Position numbers and translations under genes: made by a program
Shown here: in pieces, positions 25,581-34,470 of the stretch
Layout of the letters: each line of letters opens with the position of its first letter
How positions within the stretch are numbered: position 1 is the stretch's first letter
The notes under the pieces: generated by a model
The model's database searches: none
What the model was told of the DNA's origin: nothing
The model's input: only the letters and a program-made list of their open reading frames with translations
NCBI GenBank assembly: GCA_018396875.1
Contig: JAGTQG010000006.1
Span: 1-50,107 of the forward strand
Source of the DNA: Candidatus Bathyarchaeota archaeon
Lineage (GTDB): Archaea > Thermoproteota > Bathyarchaeia > Bathyarchaeales > Bathycorpusculaceae
Length of the DNA stretch: 50,107 nt
Reading direction: 5' to 3'

Positions 25581-26429
25581 ATGAAAGCTTTTGTTTCGGT
25601 TGATTTGGAGGGAATGCCCTACGTTGTTGCGCCAAGTCATCTGAACTTGAAAGGCGCCTTATATGAGGAAGCGAGGAAAATAGCCACAAAAATAACGTTT
25701 GCAGTTGCAGACGAACTGCATAAAAATGGTTTCGAAGAGGTGGTGGTGGCGGACAGCCACGGTCCAATGGTTAATCTCCATGTGGAAGATTTGCCAGAAT
25801 ACGTGGAAATTATACGGGGTTTCCCCCGTCCATTGAGCATGGTGGCGGGTGTTGAGGGGTGTGCTGCCGCCCTCTTCTTGGGTTATCACGCCAAGTTTGG
25901 AACGGCCAAATCCACCTTCGACCACACTTATAGCGGCGGAAGCATAAGAAAAGTAGAGGTTAACGGAGTTGAAGTCAGCGAGTTCTTACTTAATGCCTAT
26001 GTTGCTGGCGAGTTGGGTGTTCCAGCTATAATGGTGGCTGGAGAAGCTCAACTTTTAAAGGATGACGTTGAAAAGTGGGCGCCTTGGGCTGAAACCGTTG
26101 CCCTAAAAGATTCTTTAAGTCGTGTTGCCTCCAAAAGCCCAAGCATGACGAAAATCGAGAAACAATTGAGAGAGGCCGTTAAAAACGCTGTGGCAAAGCT
26201 TGAAGCTAAAAAAGTCAAGCCGCTGGTTGCCAAGAAGCCCGTAAACATGCGGGTAACCTTCCTCGTAAGCCACTTTGCAGATGTGGCGGCGCTATTGCCA
26301 ATTGCGAAAAGACTTGACGCCCTAACAGTGGAATACACGGCGCAAAGCATGGCTGAAGCCTATAAAACCTTTGAGCTTCTTGTGCTTGCTGCCAGTGGGG
26401 TTGCAGCCCTCCTAACACAGCAAACATAA
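25581..26429 (+). CDS. M55 family D-aminopeptidase (DppA-like)
   Basis: A 282-residue zinc peptidase of the DppA family. The N-terminus FVSVDLEGMPYV gives the D-x-E-G metal site (Asp8, Glu10). Further conserved sites are VADSHGPMVN (His), GVEGCAAALFLGYHA (His) and FDHTYSG (His). DppA cleaves D-amino-acid peptides as a decamer. The frame is open back to 25482, but the preceding 33 residues look like leader; ATG 25581 gives the family-like start MKAFVSVDLEG. It is followed closely by the THEP1 gene. Confidence 0.9.
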   Translation: MKAFVSVDLEGMPYVVAPSHLNLKGALYEEARKIATKITFAVADELHKNGFEEVVVADSHGPMVNLHVEDLPEYVEIIRGFPRPLSMVAGVEGCAAALFLGYHAKFGTAKSTFDHTYSGGSIRKVEVNGVEVSEFLLNAYVAGELGVPAIMVAGEAQLLKDDVEKWAPWAETVALKDSLSRVASKSPSMTKIEKQLREAVKNAVAKLEAKKVKPLVAKKPVNMRVTFLVSHFADVAALLPIAKRLDALTVEYTAQSMAEAYKTFELLVLAASGVAALLTQQT

Positions 26430-26439
26430 GGCGAAAAAG

Positions 26440-27000
26440 TTGCTTAAACGAGTGCTTCTGTTAACGGGCAGTCCAGGAGTTGGGAAAACAACACTCTTAT
26501 TGAAAGTTGTGGATGCTTTAAAGACTAAGGGCTACAGGGTTGGAGGAATGGTGAGCCGTGAAGTTCGAGTGGGCGGAACCCGCATAGGCTTTGAAGTCCT
26601 AGATCTAGCCAGCAGCAAACGAGGCTGGCTTGCTCATGTAAACCAGAAAACGGGACCGCAAGTTGGCAAATACCGTGTAAACCTCGCTGACTTGGATAGT
26701 GTAGGCGCTGAAGCAATTTTAAAGGCTGTAAAGGAATGTGATGTTGTAGCCATAGACGAAATTGGACCCATGGAACTTTTCTCGGAAAAATTCAGAAAGG
26801 CTGTTCAAGAGGCTGTTAAAAGCGGCAAAATTGTTGTTGGCGTGGTTCACTGGAAAGCCCGAGACAAACTTGTAGAAGCGGTAAAGGCGCATCCAGACAC
26901 GGAAATATTCACGGTTACTTTCGAGAACCGCGATAAACTGCATCAAAAGATTGTGGATAAGGCTTTACAGTTTCTGATGGAAACAGCAAATAAACGGTGA
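26440..27000 (+). CDS. THEP1-type nucleoside-triphosphatase
   Basis: A 186-residue P-loop NTPase, TTG start 10 bases after the M55 gene. Walker A GSPGVGKTT (residues 10-18), GMVSREVRVGGTRIGFEVLDL, Walker B-like VVAIDEIGPMELFS and VGVVHW are typical of the THEP1/NTPCR family, which hydrolyses NTPs to NDPs in vitro. The biological role is unclear. Confidence 0.92.
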   Translation: MLKRVLLLTGSPGVGKTTLLLKVVDALKTKGYRVGGMVSREVRVGGTRIGFEVLDLASSKRGWLAHVNQKTGPQVGKYRVNLADLDSVGAEAILKAVKECDVVAIDEIGPMELFSEKFRKAVQEAVKSGKIVVGVVHWKARDKLVEAVKAHPDTEIFTVTFENRDKLHQKIVDKALQFLMETANKR

Positions 27001-27001
27001 G

Positions 27002-27199
27002 TTACAGAGCATTCTTTTCCTCGCTTTTCTTGCTTTTTCTATACTCATAAAGCATTATGAATGAGGGAATTAACAAGCCTATGAAAAGAAATAGAGCTAA
27101 AGCGTACTGCTCCATTACCACAAACTCTATTATAAGATAGAGCCAGCAAACCACAGTCACTATAAGGATTGCCTTGACAGCATTGCCTATAAATCCCAC
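27002..27199 (-). CDS. Small two-helix membrane protein
   Basis: A 65-residue protein with two hydrophobic segments (AVKAILIVTVVCWLYLIIEFVV and YALALFLFIGLLIPSFIMLYEY) and a charged C-terminal tail (RKSKKSEEKNAL). The distinct helix-loop-helix pattern and basic inside tail support a real membrane protein, but no family is recognised. It ends 1 base beyond the convergent THEP1 gene. Confidence 0.6.
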   Translation of the reverse strand: MGFIGNAVKAILIVTVVCWLYLIIEFVVMEQYALALFLFIGLLIPSFIMLYEYRKSKKSEEKNAL

Positions 27200-27330
27200 T
27201 CGCGGTCCTCATAAGTAGATGACGTTAAGTCTCTATTAAATATTGCGATATTCTATTTCACGCCAAGCGCAGACCACAACCTAAAAACCTTTAACAGACA
27301 ATCGAGACAAGAGTAAACGAAGGTTTCGCG

Positions 27331-27993
27331 ATGCTGGTTGCAGGCGTTGACGACGCGGGACGCGGCTCCGTTATAGGACCGCTAGTCATTGCCGGAGTCC
27401 TAGTTAACAGCGAAGACATTCCAAAGCTTGCTCAACTTGGCGTTAAAGACTCAAAGCTTCTTTCGCCCACCCGTCGTGAAACCCTAGCCGTCGAGATAAA
27501 ACGTATAGCCAAAAAACACGTTGTCGTGAAGCTTTCCCCAGCGGAGATCGACAAAGTTGTCATGACTGGCAGAAAGCTTCATAGGCTTAACTGGCTGGAG
27601 GCGCAAGCTATGGCTAAGGTTATAGAGCTTCTTCGCCCAAACATCGTCTACGTGGACGCTTCAGACGTTCTAGAGGAGCGTTTCAAACAGCAAATCTTAG
27701 AGTTTTTACCCTTCAAGGTTGAAATTGTTTCAGAACATAAGGCGGATCGTAAGTATCCAGTGGTTTCAGCAGCCTCCATAATAGCAAAGGTTGAACGAGA
27801 TCGTGAAATAGCCGAATTAAAAGCCAAGTATGGTGATTTTGGATGCGGCTATCCAACAGACCCGAAAACAATGGAGTTTCTGCGCCGCTGTCTCGAAACT
27901 TTTAAAGAATATCCAGATTTTGTTCGAAAAAGCTGGAGACCAGCCAAAAAAGTTAAAAGTGAAAACAACTTTCGACAGGCAAAGCTCATTTAA
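27331..27993 (+). CDS. rnhB: Ribonuclease HII
   Basis: A 220-residue enzyme that nicks RNA in RNA/DNA hybrids and at single ribonucleotides. The N-terminal motif reads GVDDAGRGSVIGPLVIAG, so the second acid is Asp where most have Glu (DEAGRG). Other catalytic acids appear in VYVDASDV and EHKADRKYPVVSAASIIAKVERD. The length is normal for archaea. It overlaps the convergent XRE regulator by 4 bases at the 3' end. Confidence 0.93.
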   Translation: MLVAGVDDAGRGSVIGPLVIAGVLVNSEDIPKLAQLGVKDSKLLSPTRRETLAVEIKRIAKKHVVVKLSPAEIDKVVMTGRKLHRLNWLEAQAMAKVIELLRPNIVYVDASDVLEERFKQQILEFLPFKVEIVSEHKADRKYPVVSAASIIAKVERDREIAELKAKYGDFGCGYPTDPKTMEFLRRCLETFKEYPDFVRKSWRPAKKVKSENNFRQAKLI

Positions 27994-28979
27994 AGTTTGC
28001 ACAAGTCCTCTAGACTCTTAATTTTGGATATTTCTTCACTGTTTACACATGGAATATCCTTGTCCAAAGGTGGTTTCTGTCCATCGGTCACAAGCACTGG
28101 ACGGGCTTGAACGACCTTGCTTAGGCTTAATATTTCCTCAACCCTGCGATTTAACGTTGTTTCGTTGTCGCCAGCCACCCCGCCAATTATCTTAACATCT
28201 TCCTCTGGAACGGTGATGACGAAGTCGAAAGGCGCCTTCCTAACAGCCACAACATTGTAGCCTGCAAGCTTCCTTAAAATCTTCTGAAGAAGCTTATTCC
28301 GCGTGAATATTTGCCTGGCCCTCGCCATCAAGGGTTTTCTACGGTTTCTAGGCACTTCGAAAATGTTAACTGGTTTAGCCACGGGGATTCCCAGAGTGCA
28401 GAGAAGGTTGTAGGCCGCTGTCACCGAAGCTTTTGCCATACCCCTCTCATAACCGTAAAGCGTTCTCCTCGAAATACCTATTTTTTCAGCCACTTCGCCG
28501 ACGGACAACCCCAATTCTTGCCTCCGCCTTTTAATTGCTTCGCCGTCTATCTCCACATAATACCCGCCTGGACCAGCTTGGACTAGCGGGTATATGCCCC
28601 TCAAAACAATGTTTTCAAAGGTTTTGGACGTCACAGCCAAAACGTTGTACCGCGAATAAACGGTGTCGTCTTCCAGTGGCTTGTCACGGGTTTTCTCGCT
28701 TATGAAAAGCGAAGCCGCCGAAACTTCTTCTGCTATAATCCTCAACTCCAAAGAATCATAGGGCGAAACACATCCAATGTCCTGTTGCACTTTTATGAAA
28801 ATCAAAGATTCATTTTTTCTGGCAGCTATGTCAAAGCAGCTTGGCCTAGAGCAGCATCTCTGGGAGACGGTGAAGCCGCCCTCCTTCAGTATAGCCTCCG
28901 CCGCCCTTATTTTCTCCGTCTCCCGATAAGTCATCGGACTTTCACAGGAATATTCAAAAGCGGTCTTGGATATAAACAT
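27990..28979 (-). CDS. XRE-type HTH regulator, archaeal family
   Basis: A 329-residue archaeal regulator. Residues 25-140 resemble a restriction-nuclease-like fold (CFDIAARKNESLIFIKVQQDIG), common in this family; a helix-turn-helix lies at about 150-190 (IKRRRQELGLSVGEVAEKIGISRRTLYGYERG). The C-terminal third (residues 210-320) is a second alpha/beta part (VVAVRKAPFDFVITVPEEDVKIIGG). ATG at 28934 (MTYRETEKIRAAE) is a possible shorter start. Targets are unknown. Confidence 0.85.
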   Translation of the reverse strand: MFISKTAFEYSCESPMTYRETEKIRAAEAILKEGGFTVSQRCCSRPSCFDIAARKNESLIFIKVQQDIGCVSPYDSLELRIIAEEVSAASLFISEKTRDKPLEDDTVYSRYNVLAVTSKTFENIVLRGIYPLVQAGPGGYYVEIDGEAIKRRRQELGLSVGEVAEKIGISRRTLYGYERGMAKASVTAAYNLLCTLGIPVAKPVNIFEVPRNRRKPLMARARQIFTRNKLLQKILRKLAGYNVVAVRKAPFDFVITVPEEDVKIIGGVAGDNETTLNRRVEEILSLSKVVQARPVLVTDGQKPPLDKDIPCVNSEEISKIKSLEDLCKL

Positions 28980-29047
28980 ACTTCATTCACTTTCCTAAGG
29001 AAACTGACCAGCTGATAGGAGTCAAAGGGGGGTGAAGCGTAGCGCAG

Positions 29048-30475
29048 CTAAATTCCGAGAAACAGAAGCCATGGGATCCCTATGGCGATGTAGACGGCGA
29101 AGAAGATTACGCCAAGTATTAGCCCGTAAAGCCAAAAGTCTCTTCCTTTAATGTAACCACTTCCATAATATATTGGTGATGGACCTGTTGCATAGGGTGT
29201 AAGTATTCCCATTAACCCAAGCGTGTAGGACAGTAGTAATGCCCACGTGGTGGCAGATATTCCAGGTATCCTAATTGCCACAGCGAAGAAGACTGGCAGA
29301 AGGGCGGTTGTGTGGGCAGTTAAGCTTGCGAAGAGGTAATGCAGGAAAAAGAACATACCCGTCAGAAGAATGATTGCAGATATTAAGTTTAATCCTTCGA
29401 ATGGTTGCACGATTGCATTAGCAACCCAATCGACAAATTTGACCTTAACAAGCCCATCAGCCATGGTCACAAGCGTCGCAAACCATACTAGAACATTCCA
29501 TGCTTGTTTATACCCTATCACATCATCCCAGCTGACAACTCTTAGAATCACCATGAGACTGACGACTAGCACGGCTGTAGTGGTTGCATCAATGTAGTCT
29601 GTCCCCCTTATCCATAACGCAAGAGCCAGCACTACCAAACCTAGCAAAGTTAGTTCCTTTTTAGTTATCCTACCCATAGCTTTTAACTGTTCAGAAGCCC
29701 ACTTGGGTATGTCAGGTGCATATTTAATCTCCGGTGGATAAATCTTATAGAGAAGAAACGGAACCAACAGAAACAGAATTATTCCCACTGGCAGAAAACC
29801 GAGAAACCAAGTGCTCCATGTTATCGAGACACTTGCACTTTTCTCTACAAGCGACACTGCAAGTAGGTTTGGAGCCAAACCTGTTAGAAACATGCTGCTC
29901 GTAACGCAAGTCACTGCTAATGCAGTGTACATAATGTATGACCCTATCTTTCTTGCTGTTTCACCAGGATGCGATCCATAGAGGGGTGGAATGTTCATTA
30001 TTATCGGGAGGATTGTTCCTCCGCTTCTCGCAGTATTTGATGGAGTGAAAGGGGCCAGTGCAAGATCAGAGAAAGCCACAGCATATCCTAGCCCTAACGT
30101 TCTTTTCCCAAGAGCTCTTACAAACCATAGGGCTATCCTTTTTCCGAGACCAGTTTTTATGTAACCTACACAGAACATGTATGCAGCGAAGATTAACCAA
30201 ACAGTAGTATTGGAAAAACCACTTAGAGCCCATTTTACCGAGTCCGACGGACTTTTGTAGACAACCCCGGAAACCGCCGCGATGACAACACCTATTAAGC
30301 CGATCGCCGCAGCAGGTATTGGTTCAGTTATAACGCCAGTTATTACTGCCACGAAAAGGGCAAAGTATAGCCAAGCGTTTATAGGCAAACCTTGAGGTGG
30401 TGGAATCGAGGCAACTATGCAGCCCGCTAATATTGGAAGTACTGCCCTTAAAATTTCAGTTTTTCTTTTATCCAT
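29048..30475 (-). CDS. SLC13/DASS-type anion transporter
   Basis: A 475-residue polytopic transporter with about 11-12 helices. The N-terminal half carries APFTPSNTARSGGTILPI, the SNT motif of divalent-anion/sodium symporters, and the second half has LTPYATGPSPIYYGSGYIKG in the matching place. The relatives move tartrate, citrate, succinate or malate. With PEP carboxylase and malate dehydrogenase in the window, a dicarboxylate is a reasonable cargo, but this is inference. Confidence 0.88.
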   Translation of the reverse strand: MDKRKTEILRAVLPILAGCIVASIPPPQGLPINAWLYFALFVAVITGVITEPIPAAAIGLIGVVIAAVSGVVYKSPSDSVKWALSGFSNTTVWLIFAAYMFCVGYIKTGLGKRIALWFVRALGKRTLGLGYAVAFSDLALAPFTPSNTARSGGTILPIIMNIPPLYGSHPGETARKIGSYIMYTALAVTCVTSSMFLTGLAPNLLAVSLVEKSASVSITWSTWFLGFLPVGIILFLLVPFLLYKIYPPEIKYAPDIPKWASEQLKAMGRITKKELTLLGLVVLALALWIRGTDYIDATTTAVLVVSLMVILRVVSWDDVIGYKQAWNVLVWFATLVTMADGLVKVKFVDWVANAIVQPFEGLNLISAIILLTGMFFFLHYLFASLTAHTTALLPVFFAVAIRIPGISATTWALLLSYTLGLMGILTPYATGPSPIYYGSGYIKGRDFWLYGLILGVIFFAVYIAIGIPWLLFLGI

Positions 30476-30538
30476 CCAAGCACCGCATGTACTTTACTTA
30501 GTAATCCTAAAAAATTTGTGGTTGTGTGTGGATGCTTT

Positions 30539-30754
30539 TTAAACTGCCTTGAAGTACCTGCAACGGGCTTGTCTAATTTTGCAGCCCAGTTCTAAGCCTA
30601 CGCGGCCAAAGTGCGGACAGAAAACCCATATGGAGCCATCTTTGTACCTTACAATGCAGACTTTGTGTGGGTGCCCGTTTGCGCACATCATCCTCCTTAA
30701 TCCAATTACTTGGTCTTCTATCGGCTTTTCAACAACCAATACTTGTTGTGCCAT
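30539..30754 (-). CDS. Cys-rich hypothetical protein
   Basis: A 71-residue protein (from MAQQVLVVEKPIEDQVIG; two further Met codons lie just upstream, to 30763). It has CANGHPHKVC, FCPHFGRV, LGCK and ARCRYF, about five Cys and three His that could bind zinc or iron. No family is recognised. It faces the Lrp regulator across a 160-base promoter region and lies about 60 bases upstream of the transporter on the same strand. Confidence 0.55.
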   Translation of the reverse strand: MAQQVLVVEKPIEDQVIGLRRMMCANGHPHKVCIVRYKDGSIWVFCPHFGRVGLELGCKIRQARCRYFKAV

Positions 30755-30920
30755 CACCATCACCGCGATAATTTAAGGCTGTTCTTTTGGTTATCACTAA
30801 CGGATGATGAAGAAAGTTCATCTTTCATGTTTCATGTGGAACATTTATCACCACCTTGCGGTAAATATTTATTTTGGAAAGTATATAGAAATAGTCAGAA
30901 GTATATATCATGGTGATAAA

Positions 30921-31367
30921 ATGTTAGATGAACTTGACATGAAAATTCTAAGGTTCCTGTGCGAAGGCTTATATTCCTATGATGATTTGGCGAAACGCTG
31001 TGGGGTTGGGCGGAACACTGTCTATCGGAGAATAGCCAAACTCGAAGAAACTGGTGTTATAAAGAGGAGAATCACCGCAATCCCCGATTTCAGTAAAATT
31101 GGATTTTCGGCAGTTGTTGTGGGCATGAATTTAAACCCAAAAGATATTGATAAAGCAGTTTCATTTTTAAAAGTTCAGCATCAAGTTAAATTATTGTGGA
31201 GAACTTATGGGCATCATGACATAATAGTGACAATATTATGCGACAAGGACGATGTTGGAACGTGCATATATAACCTCAGAAAAGCCTTAGAAGAACTCAA
31301 CATTTCAGTGAACAAATTCGACGTCTCCGTAAGCGTGATATGGGAAAAAATGTTTCTTGCCCCGTAG
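30921..31367 (+). CDS. Lrp/AsnC-family regulator
   Basis: A 148-residue protein. The N-terminal winged helix (LDELDMKILRFLCEGLYSYDDLAKRCGVGRNTVYRRIAKLEETGVIKRR) is followed by a RAM/ligand domain (FSAVVVGMNLNPKDIDKAVSFLKVQHQVKLLWRTYGHHDIIVTILC). ATG 30921 is preceded by GGTGATAAA and matches the family start; the frame upstream of it (to 30804) has no family content. The cargo effector is unknown. It is divergent from the Cys-rich gene and the anion transporter, which it may regulate. Confidence 0.9.
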   Translation: MLDELDMKILRFLCEGLYSYDDLAKRCGVGRNTVYRRIAKLEETGVIKRRITAIPDFSKIGFSAVVVGMNLNPKDIDKAVSFLKVQHQVKLLWRTYGHHDIIVTILCDKDDVGTCIYNLRKALEELNISVNKFDVSVSVIWEKMFLAP

Positions 31368-31372
31368 CGCCA

Positions 31373-32068
31373 TTAACCCTTGAACCGCGCCACTATCATG
31401 GCGTGAGCCTTGTCGTATGGTTCCAAATGGACAACATCTTCTATTGTGAAGCCTCTGCTTTCAAGAACTTTCAGCTCTCGTTTGTAGACTTCGGATGGTT
31501 CTTTTGTGACATCTATACTTTGGGCTTTCACAGCCAACATTATCCACCCGTCGTTTTTCAGGTATAGGTCCGCGTTGTCAGCCAAAATCTTCGCCTGTTC
31601 CGGCTGGGCTATGTCGCAGTATATGTCGTCCACCCTGCCCCGGACAAAGAGGACATACCTCTCTGGGAAACGGGCATCCTCCAATATTGGTGTCATGTTC
31701 CGCCTATACGGACAGACATTGTTCACTAGTTCTCGGAGGGCTCTGGCTGCAAACTCGACGCAGTAGACGTGGCCCTTTTCTCCCACTATGTCCGAGACGT
31801 GGCTTGCTGTGGTGCCGGAGGCTGCACCCAAATAAAGCACTTGGTGGTTTGGCTTTATGGGAACAGTCTTAACGCCCTTCAGAATGGCGGCTGCCAGCTT
31901 ACTTCTGAAAGGGTCCCAGAGGCGGTATTCAACATCCTCAAACCGTACGAGTTTTTCGCCATAAACCGTTCTGCCAGGTGCAAGGTTCCGAGTGGCAAGT
32001 CTTTCAGTTCCATCATCTAAAGTAACTACGTAGACTTGTGGGAAGCGTGAGTGTGGTTTAACTTGCAT
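31373..32068 (-). CDS. flpA: Fibrillarin-like rRNA/tRNA 2'-O-methyltransferase
   Basis: A 231-residue SAM methyltransferase of the C/D-box RNP. It places 2'-O-methyl groups on RNA directed by guide RNAs. The SAM site is VLYLGAASGTTASHVSDIVG, followed by VYCVEFAARALREL, and the DDIYCDIAQP motif is near residue 150. Its start overlaps the end of nop5 by 11 bases, the usual archaeal nop5-flpA pair. No guide-RNA gene was evident nearby. Confidence 0.95.
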   Translation of the reverse strand: MQVKPHSRFPQVYVVTLDDGTERLATRNLAPGRTVYGEKLVRFEDVEYRLWDPFRSKLAAAILKGVKTVPIKPNHQVLYLGAASGTTASHVSDIVGEKGHVYCVEFAARALRELVNNVCPYRRNMTPILEDARFPERYVLFVRGRVDDIYCDIAQPEQAKILADNADLYLKNDGWIMLAVKAQSIDVTKEPSEVYKRELKVLESRGFTIEDVVHLEPYDKAHAMIVARFKG

Positions 32069-33281
32069 GTTTCCGTTTCCACCGTTTCCTCTCGTGTTTA
32101 GGTTTTATCTTTTCAAGAGCTTTCGGAGGCTCAGCGTATTTTTGGCGGATTTCCTCAACCCGCTTTTCAAGGTCGGCTTTCAACTCGTCGCCGATATATC
32201 TGCCCCCGAAAACGTCCGTTCGGGCGGCTATGGCAAGCTTTCCAGCCAAAGCCCTTGCAATTTTGCCTCTCTGCCACTTTTTCGCCTCATGCAAATATGG
32301 ATGCTGAAAGATTATCCCATGCTTAGGCGGCTTGGTTCCAGTTTTCAAGGAGCGGAACAATGCTTTTTCTGCGCCAAGCACTTGCAGTGTGCTGGCTGGC
32401 ATCTTAGCCAAATTTGTCAAACCACCAGCTAAAGCAATGAGGCGGGCACCGAGAAGGGCACCTGTCAAAGCCTTTATGTTTGGAGCCACCTCCTCCATAA
32501 CATTGTCTATGTATTTTTCCATGGACTCTCTTAAATCGTACAAGTCTAACACCTTTCGACCCAAAGCTTGTATTTGGGCAAGATCCACTTCAGAAAGATC
32601 CGCGCCCATAGAGGATTTAGCTGCGCTAGCTATTTGTTCAGCTTTCTGCCTTGGCAAACCTTCTTTTTCAAGCCTCTCGGCAATAAAATCTTCACGATTT
32701 CCGACGTTCACGACCAAGCGTGCATATGTTTCATGTTTTTCTAAGAGGCGGTCAAGCTCTGGAAAGTGGATGCCATACCATTCCCGAAGGCGGCTCATAA
32801 AAAGGTTTAGCGTCTTATCCAAGTCATCCAAAGTTTGAATGGCTTGAGCAACAAGCAAATCTCTTTTTTCAACAGCACCCTTCACTTTCAGTTTGGCTAT
32901 TTCCAAAGAAACACTGTGCATCCAACGCTGAAACTCGTCATAATCCCTGGAAAAGCCCGTATCCAATGCATAGCTTTCAATGTTGGAGCGCAAAAGCTGT
33001 CCCACATCCGAAACCTTTATGAATTCTGTTGAAACGGCAAATTTCTCTCTAACTTCAGCCGCTAGGGCGGCATTTTCAAAAATAAAATCTGTGTAGCCGC
33101 CGCCTTTCAGATGAGCAATTAAATCTGCAACTTCTTTGACTACTTTTCCAGACTCGATTTCCAATATGGTTTTTGCAGCATCCTCCGGCTTTTTGGGAAA
33201 AAGCGAATGAGCTATAAGCCTACCGCTTTCATCGAAGGCTAAAACACCAAATAACGTTGGGATGACTACTGCCTTCATCAT
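32058..33281 (-). CDS. nop5: NOP5/NOP56-type C/D RNP scaffold
   Basis: A 407-residue protein that holds fibrillarin and L7Ae on C/D guide RNA. The N-terminal fibrillarin-binding domain is followed by a coiled-coil region (around EVVRDL-like helices 130-240) and the NOP domain, visible as APNIKALTGALLGARLIALAGGLTNLAKMPASTLQVLGAEKALFRSL and GIIFQHPYL. The C-terminus is basic (KHERKRWKRKHAS). Full length. Confidence 0.95.
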   Translation of the reverse strand: MMKAVVIPTLFGVLAFDESGRLIAHSLFPKKPEDAAKTILEIESGKVVKEVADLIAHLKGGGYTDFIFENAALAAEVREKFAVSTEFIKVSDVGQLLRSNIESYALDTGFSRDYDEFQRWMHSVSLEIAKLKVKGAVEKRDLLVAQAIQTLDDLDKTLNLFMSRLREWYGIHFPELDRLLEKHETYARLVVNVGNREDFIAERLEKEGLPRQKAEQIASAAKSSMGADLSEVDLAQIQALGRKVLDLYDLRESMEKYIDNVMEEVAPNIKALTGALLGARLIALAGGLTNLAKMPASTLQVLGAEKALFRSLKTGTKPPKHGIIFQHPYLHEAKKWQRGKIARALAGKLAIAARTDVFGGRYIGDELKADLEKRVEEIRQKYAEPPKALEKIKPKHERKRWKRKHAS

Positions 33282-33361
33282 CTCTCTCCTCAGCTTTCAA
33301 GACAGTATCTACTAGACTTACATAAATAAGGATTCTGAAGTTGATGAACGCCTACCCCAGC

Positions 33362-33622
33362 TTATTTTCTAATGCGGCGAATTTCAAAGACAACCGGGTT
33401 TTCAGGATCTGGACAAGCGTTGTAGATCACGTCTTTATCCTTCGCCCACGGAAACTCCACACCATAACGCATGGCATAAACCTTTGGAAGCAACACCATA
33501 AGCGCACTGTAGCATATGTCGCCCTTAATAGATTTGCCGTCAAACAAAATTTTGTCGCCAACCTTGTGGCCGAAGGCACAGTTTCCTTTCTGACTTTTAA
33601 CCGTGACCTCAACAACGGACAT
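33362..33622 (-). CDS. TIGR04076-family protein
   Basis: An 86-residue protein (from MSVVEVTVKSQKGNCAFGHKVGD; an in-frame ATG also exists 36 bases upstream, to 33658). The pattern of GNCAFGHKVGDKILFDG, ICYSALMVLLPKVYAMRYG and ACPDPENPVVFEI fits the small TIGR04076 family, with conserved Cys residues. The role is unknown. No near neighbour is on the same transcript. Confidence 0.75.
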   Translation of the reverse strand: MSVVEVTVKSQKGNCAFGHKVGDKILFDGKSIKGDICYSALMVLLPKVYAMRYGVEFPWAKDKDVIYNACPDPENPVVFEIRRIRK

Positions 33623-33766
33623 CACAACATACCCCCGCTTTATCTTTAGCTTGAACACTCTTAAAACTTACCAAATATGTAATGGGAAAAGAAGGAACCA
33701 CATATAAACGCGGCAAATCGTGGAAGTGTGGCTCGTGTTTGGATGCGGAATAAACAAGCGATTATG

Positions 33767-34381
33767 TTATTTGAGCTTGTAACTCCACTTTTTGTTTATG
33801 GCTTCAAGTTTTTCTGAAAGCCTCTTTGCCCGACCCTCAGCTTCCTCAAAAAGAGCAGCCCATTCCCGTCTTTTCACCAGATTTGTTAGCTTCTCAATGT
33901 TGGCGGGTATTTTTTCCATGGCTGTAACCCACTTCTTTGTTACAACACTATCGTCTGTTACAAGTTCTAGGGCCTCTTCTGGGCAGAACTTGACACATTG
34001 AGGTCCCTCTGGGTTGCTCTTGCACAAGTCACAGACCAAAACCGACGACCTGTCTGGATGAAGCGAAATCCCACCGTAGGGACAAGCTTGAATACACCAG
34101 CCGCAGCGGTCACATTTAGCTTCATCCACCAAAATAAAGCCTTCCTCAGACTGAGCAAGAGCATTCCTTGGACAAGCCCTAACACAAGGCGCGTTCTCGC
34201 AGAAGCGGCAAGTCAGAGCCAAATTGAAGGCTGGTGTTAACCGTATAACTCTAACCCTAGACCTTAAAGGGTTCCAAAGGGGTTCACCTTTTTCCAGAAC
34301 ACAGACATACTCACATAGGCTGCAACCAGTGCATTTAGCCGGATCCACAGCCACAAACTTTCTCTGAACACTCTTAGCCAT
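33767..34381 (-). CDS. Polyferredoxin, HycB/HydN-like electron-transfer protein
   Basis: A 204-residue protein with four 4Fe-4S motifs in order: CTGCSLCEYVC, CRFCENAPCVRACP, CDRCGWCIQACP and CDLCKSNPEGPQCVKFCP. This is the layout of HycB/HydN-type electron-transfer subunits, which pass electrons to oxidoreductases such as formate dehydrogenase, aldehyde:ferredoxin oxidoreductase or molybdopterin enzymes. The partner gene is not here. The frame is open to 34465, but a TATA-like AATTATAAAAAC (minus strand, around 34432-34443) favours the ATG at 34381 (MAKSVQRK). Confidence 0.85.
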   Translation of the reverse strand: MAKSVQRKFVAVDPAKCTGCSLCEYVCVLEKGEPLWNPLRSRVRVIRLTPAFNLALTCRFCENAPCVRACPRNALAQSEEGFILVDEAKCDRCGWCIQACPYGGISLHPDRSSVLVCDLCKSNPEGPQCVKFCPEEALELVTDDSVVTKKWVTAMEKIPANIEKLTNLVKRREWAALFEEAEGRAKRLSEKLEAINKKWSYKLK

Positions 34382-34470
34382 GCGCAGCATCCCCATCAAA
34401 CTTGGGTTAAATGTTCTCATGCAAAACTTGTTTTTATAATTTCCCTTTTCCAAACAGCTAAGCAAACATG

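Noticed and set aside
30764-30920. Possible C/D-box guide RNA (an ATGATGA box near 30803)
   Set aside because: No matching D box, C' or D' boxes at a suitable distance; one box-like heptamer is expected by chance.
32332-32838. A 168-codon plus-strand ORF opposite nop5
   Set aside because: Antisense shadow of a conserved NOP domain; Ser/Arg-rich product without recognisable fold.
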